From: an uncultured Neglectibacter sp.
Lineage (GTDB): Bacteria > Bacillota > Clostridia > Oscillospirales > Acutalibacteraceae
NCBI GenBank assembly: GCA_937958185.1
Contig: CALFFN010000023.1
Coordinates: forward strand, 1 to 22,888
DNA length: 22,888 nucleotides
Direction of reading: 5' to 3'
How positions within the stretch are numbered: position 1 is the first letter of the stretch; the number at the start of each line of letters is the position of its first letter. Below the pieces are notes generated by a model. It was not told where the DNA came from and did no database searches. It saw only the letters and a program-made list of their open reading frames with translations. This document shows, piece after piece, positions 19,629 to 22,888 of this stretch. The position numbers and the translations under genes are program-made.

Positions 19629-22600
19629 ATGGGCGTTGAAATTTTGCTGATGACCGTCTTTGCGGGCGCGCTGCTGCTTTTTGTGGGCAAGCGCCCGAAA
19701 AGCGAGCGCCTGGGCTCCGTCTCCTTTGCTGTTTGGGCGGGCGCGCTGCTGCTTGCCGCGTTCTCGCTCCGGCTGTACCTGGGGTACTACGGAAAGAGCT
19801 TTACCTCCGATATGGACACCTTCAAGGCGTGGGCATACGCCCTGAACCGCACGGACTTAAAGGAAATCTACGGCAGGGGCGACATGTACCTGGATTATCC
19901 CCCCGGCTATTTATACGTGCTGCTCACACTGGATAATCTGCGGTCGCTGTTCCATATCCCCTTTGACGCGCCGGTGTACGACCTGATGCTGAAGCTGCCC
20001 TCCATTTTCGCGGACATGGCGTGCGGCGGGGTGCTGCTCTGGGCAGGGAAGCGGAAGATCGGCGAAAAAACCGCCCTGCTGGTGACCGCCGCCTATCTGT
20101 TCTGCCCGGTGATCCTCATCAATTCCGCCGGGTGGGGGCAGGTGGATTCCTTCTGCACGGCGATCCTGCTCTGCTCCGTTCTGCTGCTTTACCGGGAATG
20201 GTACGTGCCCTCCGCGCTGCTGTACGGGCTGAGCATTGCCTGCAAGCCACAAATGCTCATTTTCGCCCCCATGTACCTGTTTTTTGCCATCAGGCAGAAA
20301 AAGTGGAGCAGGCTCCCCCTGGGCGTTCTCTGCGCGGTGGGCGCGATCCTTTTGACGGCGCTGCCGTTCAGCAATGGTCTGGATTTCCACTGGCTCCTGG
20401 AAAAGTACCGCAGCACCCTGGATTATTATAATTTTTACTCCATCAACGCCTACAATTTCTGGACGCTGCTTGGCTGGAACTGGCGGGGGCTGCCGGAGGG
20501 CTTCTCCCTGCAGGCTCTGACCCTTGCCGCCCCAATAGCCGCCACCGTGTCCTGCGGGCTGCTGCTGTTTTTGTCCCGGAGAAAGTCGGCGCTGTTTGCC
20601 TGCCCGGCGCTTTTGATGGCGGTAATGTTCCTGTTCGGCGTGAAAATGCACGAACGGTACCTGTACCCCGCGTTTTTCTTCCTTCTGCTGAGCTTCCTGT
20701 TCACCCCGGACAAGCGGCTGGTACAGGTGTTTGCAGCTGTTTCCGCCGCCGGGTATCTGAATGTCGCCCATGTCATGTATCTTTTTGACGACCTGGGCGG
20801 AAATTATGACGCCAACGCCCTTTTGACCCGCTGCATGGCGGGCTTTCAGGCAGCAGCGCTGGTACATGCCATTTATGCGCTATTTGCCGTATACCTGCCG
20901 GAAAGCATTCAGGAACGCCCCCTGCGGGACGTCCGCCCGTGGGCTGCCCCCCCAATGGGGAACCACCGAATGCGCCCTGTGGACTATCTGCTGACGGCGG
21001 CAGTAACAGGGATATACTGTATCGCGGCGTTCTGGCATTTGGGCAGCACCCAAATGCCCCGGACCGTCTGGCTGCCGGAAGCGGGGGAAAGCGTCGTGCT
21101 TCAGGCTAATGAGACCTGCGACGCGCTGTATTTCCTCCCCGGGCTTGCCCCGGACAGGGAGCACCGCGCCGCCAGGACGGGAGTAAACGTGCTGGTGGAA
21201 ACCAGCGAGGACGGAAAGACCTGGAAGGACTGCGGCAATCTCCAGGACACCGGCACGTATGTGTTTGCCTGGGAGCAATGCTATCTTCAGGAGCCCGGCA
21301 GATATATCCGTCTCACCGCCCAGGACGGGAATGTGGTTCTCCATGAGATCGGCGTCAAGCTGCAGGGCAAGGCAGTCCTCACCACGCTGGAAGCAGCGGA
21401 GGCGGCTGGGCAGCCCCTTGTGGACGAGCAGGATACCGTCCCCCTGTACGCCACCTACGAGAACTCCGCCTATTTTGATGAAATTTACCATGCCCGCACC
21501 GCTTACGAGCACATTCTGGGCTTGGAGCCCTACGAAAACACCCACCCGCCCCTGGGAAAATACATCATCTCCCTGGGCATTCGGGCGTTTGGCATGAACC
21601 CATTCGGCTGGCGGTTCATGGGGACGCTGTTCGGCGTGCTGATGCTGCCCGTCCTGTACCATCTTCTGAAGCAGCTGTTTGAGAAACCTTCTCTCTGCGC
21701 CGCCGGAACGGTGCTGTTTGCCTTTGATTTCATGCACTTTACCCAGACGCGGATCGCCACCATCGACACCTACGCGGTGTTCTTCCTGCTGCTGATGTAT
21801 GACGCCATGGTGGTGTTCCTCCGGCGGGATATCCGGCAGGACAGCATGAAAAAGCTGCTTCCCCCTCTGCTGTGCTCCGGCGTTTTCATGGGGCTGGGAA
21901 TTTCCGCCAAATGGACGGCGGCATATGGCGCGCTGGGGCTGGCGGCGCTGTTCTTCGGTAAGCTGATCCTCTCCTTCCGGGACGCGAAACGCGCCGGGGA
22001 AAATTTGAGCCTGTTAAAAATGCGCTCGCTGCGGCTCTGCCTTTGGTGCTGCCTGTTTTTTGTTGCCATTCCCTTTGGGACGTATTTCGCGGTTTATCTG
22101 CCGCTTACCACCCTGCCCCACAACATCTCCAACATCTGGGGCAATTTCTGGAGCTACCAGACCACCATGTTCCACTATCACTCTTCCCTTGTGGCAGAGC
22201 ATTATTTCGCTTCCCCGTGGTACGAATGGCCCTTTGTGGTGCGCCCCATCTGGTACTTCTCCGGGAACCCGGTGGACTTGCAGGGGCATTACAGCACCAT
22301 TTCCGCCATGGGGAACCCGCTGCTGTGGTGGGCGTGCATTCCGGCGCTGATCGCCGCAGTGGTGCTGTGGATCCGGGAGCGGCAGACCTACGCCGCCGTG
22401 GTTCTCTGCGGCTTTTTGTCCGTCTATCTGCCCTGGGCGCTGGTGCCCCGGCTCACCTTTATCTATCACTATTTCACCGCCGTGCCTTTCCTGATTATCG
22501 CCCTCATCGGCGTGTTCCGCAAGCTGCCGGAAACGTCCCTTGGCAGGTACACGCTGACTGTAAAGCAGCGCGCGGTGCCCCTGTCCGACCTGTTCCTATG

Positions 22601-22718
22601 GGTGTTCACCGGGTTCTGTCTCATTTTATTCTTCGTGTATTTCCCGGTGATCTCCGGCGCGCCCACGGACAAAAATTACACCGATTCTCTCCGGCTGTTT
22701 TCTAGTTGGTATTTTTAA
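19629..22718 (+). CDS. Tandem GT-C glycosyltransferase (two PMT/GT39-like modules with a beta-sandwich between)
   Basis: A 1029-aa polytopic membrane protein. Module 1 (~1-430) has many transmembrane helices, an acidic first loop SDMDTFKAWAYALN, YLDYPPGYLYVLL, GWGQVDSFCTAILL and FGVKMHERYLYPAFFF, as in lipid-linked-sugar mannosyltransferases. Residues ~480-590 form a soluble segment (VLVETSEDGKTWKDCGN, PGRYIRLTAQDGNVVLHEIG) resembling an F5/8 type C (discoidin-like) fold. Module 2 (~610-1029) is PMT/GT39-like, with AYFDEIYHARTAYE (likely metal/acceptor acidic pair), ENTHPPLGKYII, FMHFTQTRIATIDTYAVFF and LVPRLTFIYHYFTAVPF. Such enzymes transfer sugars from polyprenyl-phosphate donors to extracytoplasmic acceptors, here perhaps wall polymers or surface proteins. 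GGAGGAGGG fixes the start at 19629. The final codons lie in the 77-bp tandem repeat. Confidence 0.88.
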   Translation: MGVEILLMTVFAGALLLFVGKRPKSERLGSVSFAVWAGALLLAAFSLRLYLGYYGKSFTSDMDTFKAWAYALNRTDLKEIYGRGDMYLDYPPGYLYVLLTLDNLRSLFHIPFDAPVYDLMLKLPSIFADMACGGVLLWAGKRKIGEKTALLVTAAYLFCPVILINSAGWGQVDSFCTAILLCSVLLLYREWYVPSALLYGLSIACKPQMLIFAPMYLFFAIRQKKWSRLPLGVLCAVGAILLTALPFSNGLDFHWLLEKYRSTLDYYNFYSINAYNFWTLLGWNWRGLPEGFSLQALTLAAPIAATVSCGLLLFLSRRKSALFACPALLMAVMFLFGVKMHERYLYPAFFFLLLSFLFTPDKRLVQVFAAVSAAGYLNVAHVMYLFDDLGGNYDANALLTRCMAGFQAAALVHAIYALFAVYLPESIQERPLRDVRPWAAPPMGNHRMRPVDYLLTAAVTGIYCIAAFWHLGSTQMPRTVWLPEAGESVVLQANETCDALYFLPGLAPDREHRAARTGVNVLVETSEDGKTWKDCGNLQDTGTYVFAWEQCYLQEPGRYIRLTAQDGNVVLHEIGVKLQGKAVLTTLEAAEAAGQPLVDEQDTVPLYATYENSAYFDEIYHARTAYEHILGLEPYENTHPPLGKYIISLGIRAFGMNPFGWRFMGTLFGVLMLPVLYHLLKQLFEKPSLCAAGTVLFAFDFMHFTQTRIATIDTYAVFFLLLMYDAMVVFLRRDIRQDSMKKLLPPLLCSGVFMGLGISAKWTAAYGALGLAALFFGKLILSFRDAKRAGENLSLLKMRSLRLCLWCCLFFVAIPFGTYFAVYLPLTTLPHNISNIWGNFWSYQTTMFHYHSSLVAEHYFASPWYEWPFVVRPIWYFSGNPVDLQGHYSTISAMGNPLLWWACIPALIAAVVLWIRERQTYAAVVLCGFLSVYLPWALVPRLTFIYHYFTAVPFLIIALIGVFRKLPETSLGRYTLTVKQRAVPLSDLFLWVFTGFCLILFFVYFPVISGAPTDKNYTDSLRLFSSWYF

Positions 22719-22888
22719 TCGTGTCCATTCTTTGAGAAAGGCGCAACTTTCTACGCCGACCGCATCTTTGCAGCTATTCGACAGCTTATTTTTAATCGTG
22801 TCTGCTCTCTGAGAAAAGCGAGGCTTTCTACGCCGACCGCATCTTTGCAGCTATTCGACAGCTTATTTTTAATCGTGTCTGCTCTCTG
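22711..22888. repeat. 77-bp tandem repeat at the right window edge
   Basis: Units begin with ATTTTTAATCGTGTC at 22711, 22788 and 22865 (cut by the window end). The first two copies are nearly identical in the half with CTACGCCGACCGCATC and TTTGCAGCTATTCGACAGCT, and differ around a small hairpin (AGAAAG/CTTTCT in copy 1; a variant with a bulge in copy 2). The first unit overlaps the glycosyltransferase stop codon. There are no spacers of differing sequence, so it is not a CRISPR array. Confidence 0.9.

Noticed and set aside
22711..22888. CRISPR array at the window end
   Set aside because: The 77-base units are contiguous and almost identical throughout, with no repeat/spacer alternation.

Overview
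The window looks like a chromosomal segment of a Gram-positive gut Clostridia bacterium, probably Oscillospiraceae/Ruminococcaceae-like. The reasons are strong GGAGG ribosome binding sites, consensus sigma-A promoters with 17-bp spacers, SLH surface anchoring, a BspA-type leucine-rich surface protein, CCA-encoding tRNA genes with intrinsic terminators, and sugar-catabolic genes (rhamnose, beta-galactoside). The genus is not determined. Most genes are GC-rich; the stretch around 2050-2930 and the area around 14750-15850 are clearly more AT-rich.

Layout. 1-774 holds two tandem 383-bp-spaced copies of a hairpin-rich repeat that contains pieces of the 3' end of the neighbouring tRNA-Arg(CCG) gene. 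Then follow tRNA-Arg (-), an XRE regulator (-), a long hairpin-containing intergenic region, and tRNA-Gly(CCC) (+) with a near-perfect promoter. Downstream of tRNA-Gly lies a roughly 330-bp insert: a 61-aa protein gene bounded by a duplicated 3' half of tRNA-Gly and then a terminator. A four-helix-bundle (23S IVS-type) protein and a TraX-family membrane protein follow. 3968-7651 is a rhamnose-type operon on the minus strand: rhaB, a 31-aa micro-ORF, an AraA/FucI-superfamily sugar isomerase and rhaD. Divergent from it is a 1047-aa secreted surface protein (LRR_5, Thr-Pro linkers, DUF6273-like domain, SLH domains).

11050-12100 is a second tRNA region: tRNA-Asp(GTC), tRNA-Thr(GGT) and tRNA-Val(CAC), all minus, with a tRNA-Thr 3' fragment, a hairpin array and a third, compact copy of the window-start repeat placed exactly against the CCA end of tRNA-Val. 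Then come a GH25 lysozyme, a CPA2 cation/proton antiporter, a zinc-ribbon/OB-fold membrane protein preceded by two related perfect palindromes, and a stand-alone winged-helix DNA-binding protein behind a 19-bp-spacer promoter. A GH2 beta-galactosidase (minus) faces a 1029-aa protein with two GT-C glycosyltransferase modules (plus). The window ends in a 77-bp tandem repeat that begins over the stop codon of that last gene.

The sugar genes form a coherent story: the rhamnose-type operon can turn an aldohexose into dihydroxyacetone phosphate and lactaldehyde, and LacZ releases galactose. No dedicated transporter or sugar regulator is present. The most unusual material is the tRNA-linked structured repeat. 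Between the copy at 382-518 and the copy at 11822-11905, six of eleven base pairs of the closing stem differ, and every change is compensated on the other arm. That points to selection on a folded RNA (or folded DNA) rather than on primary sequence.
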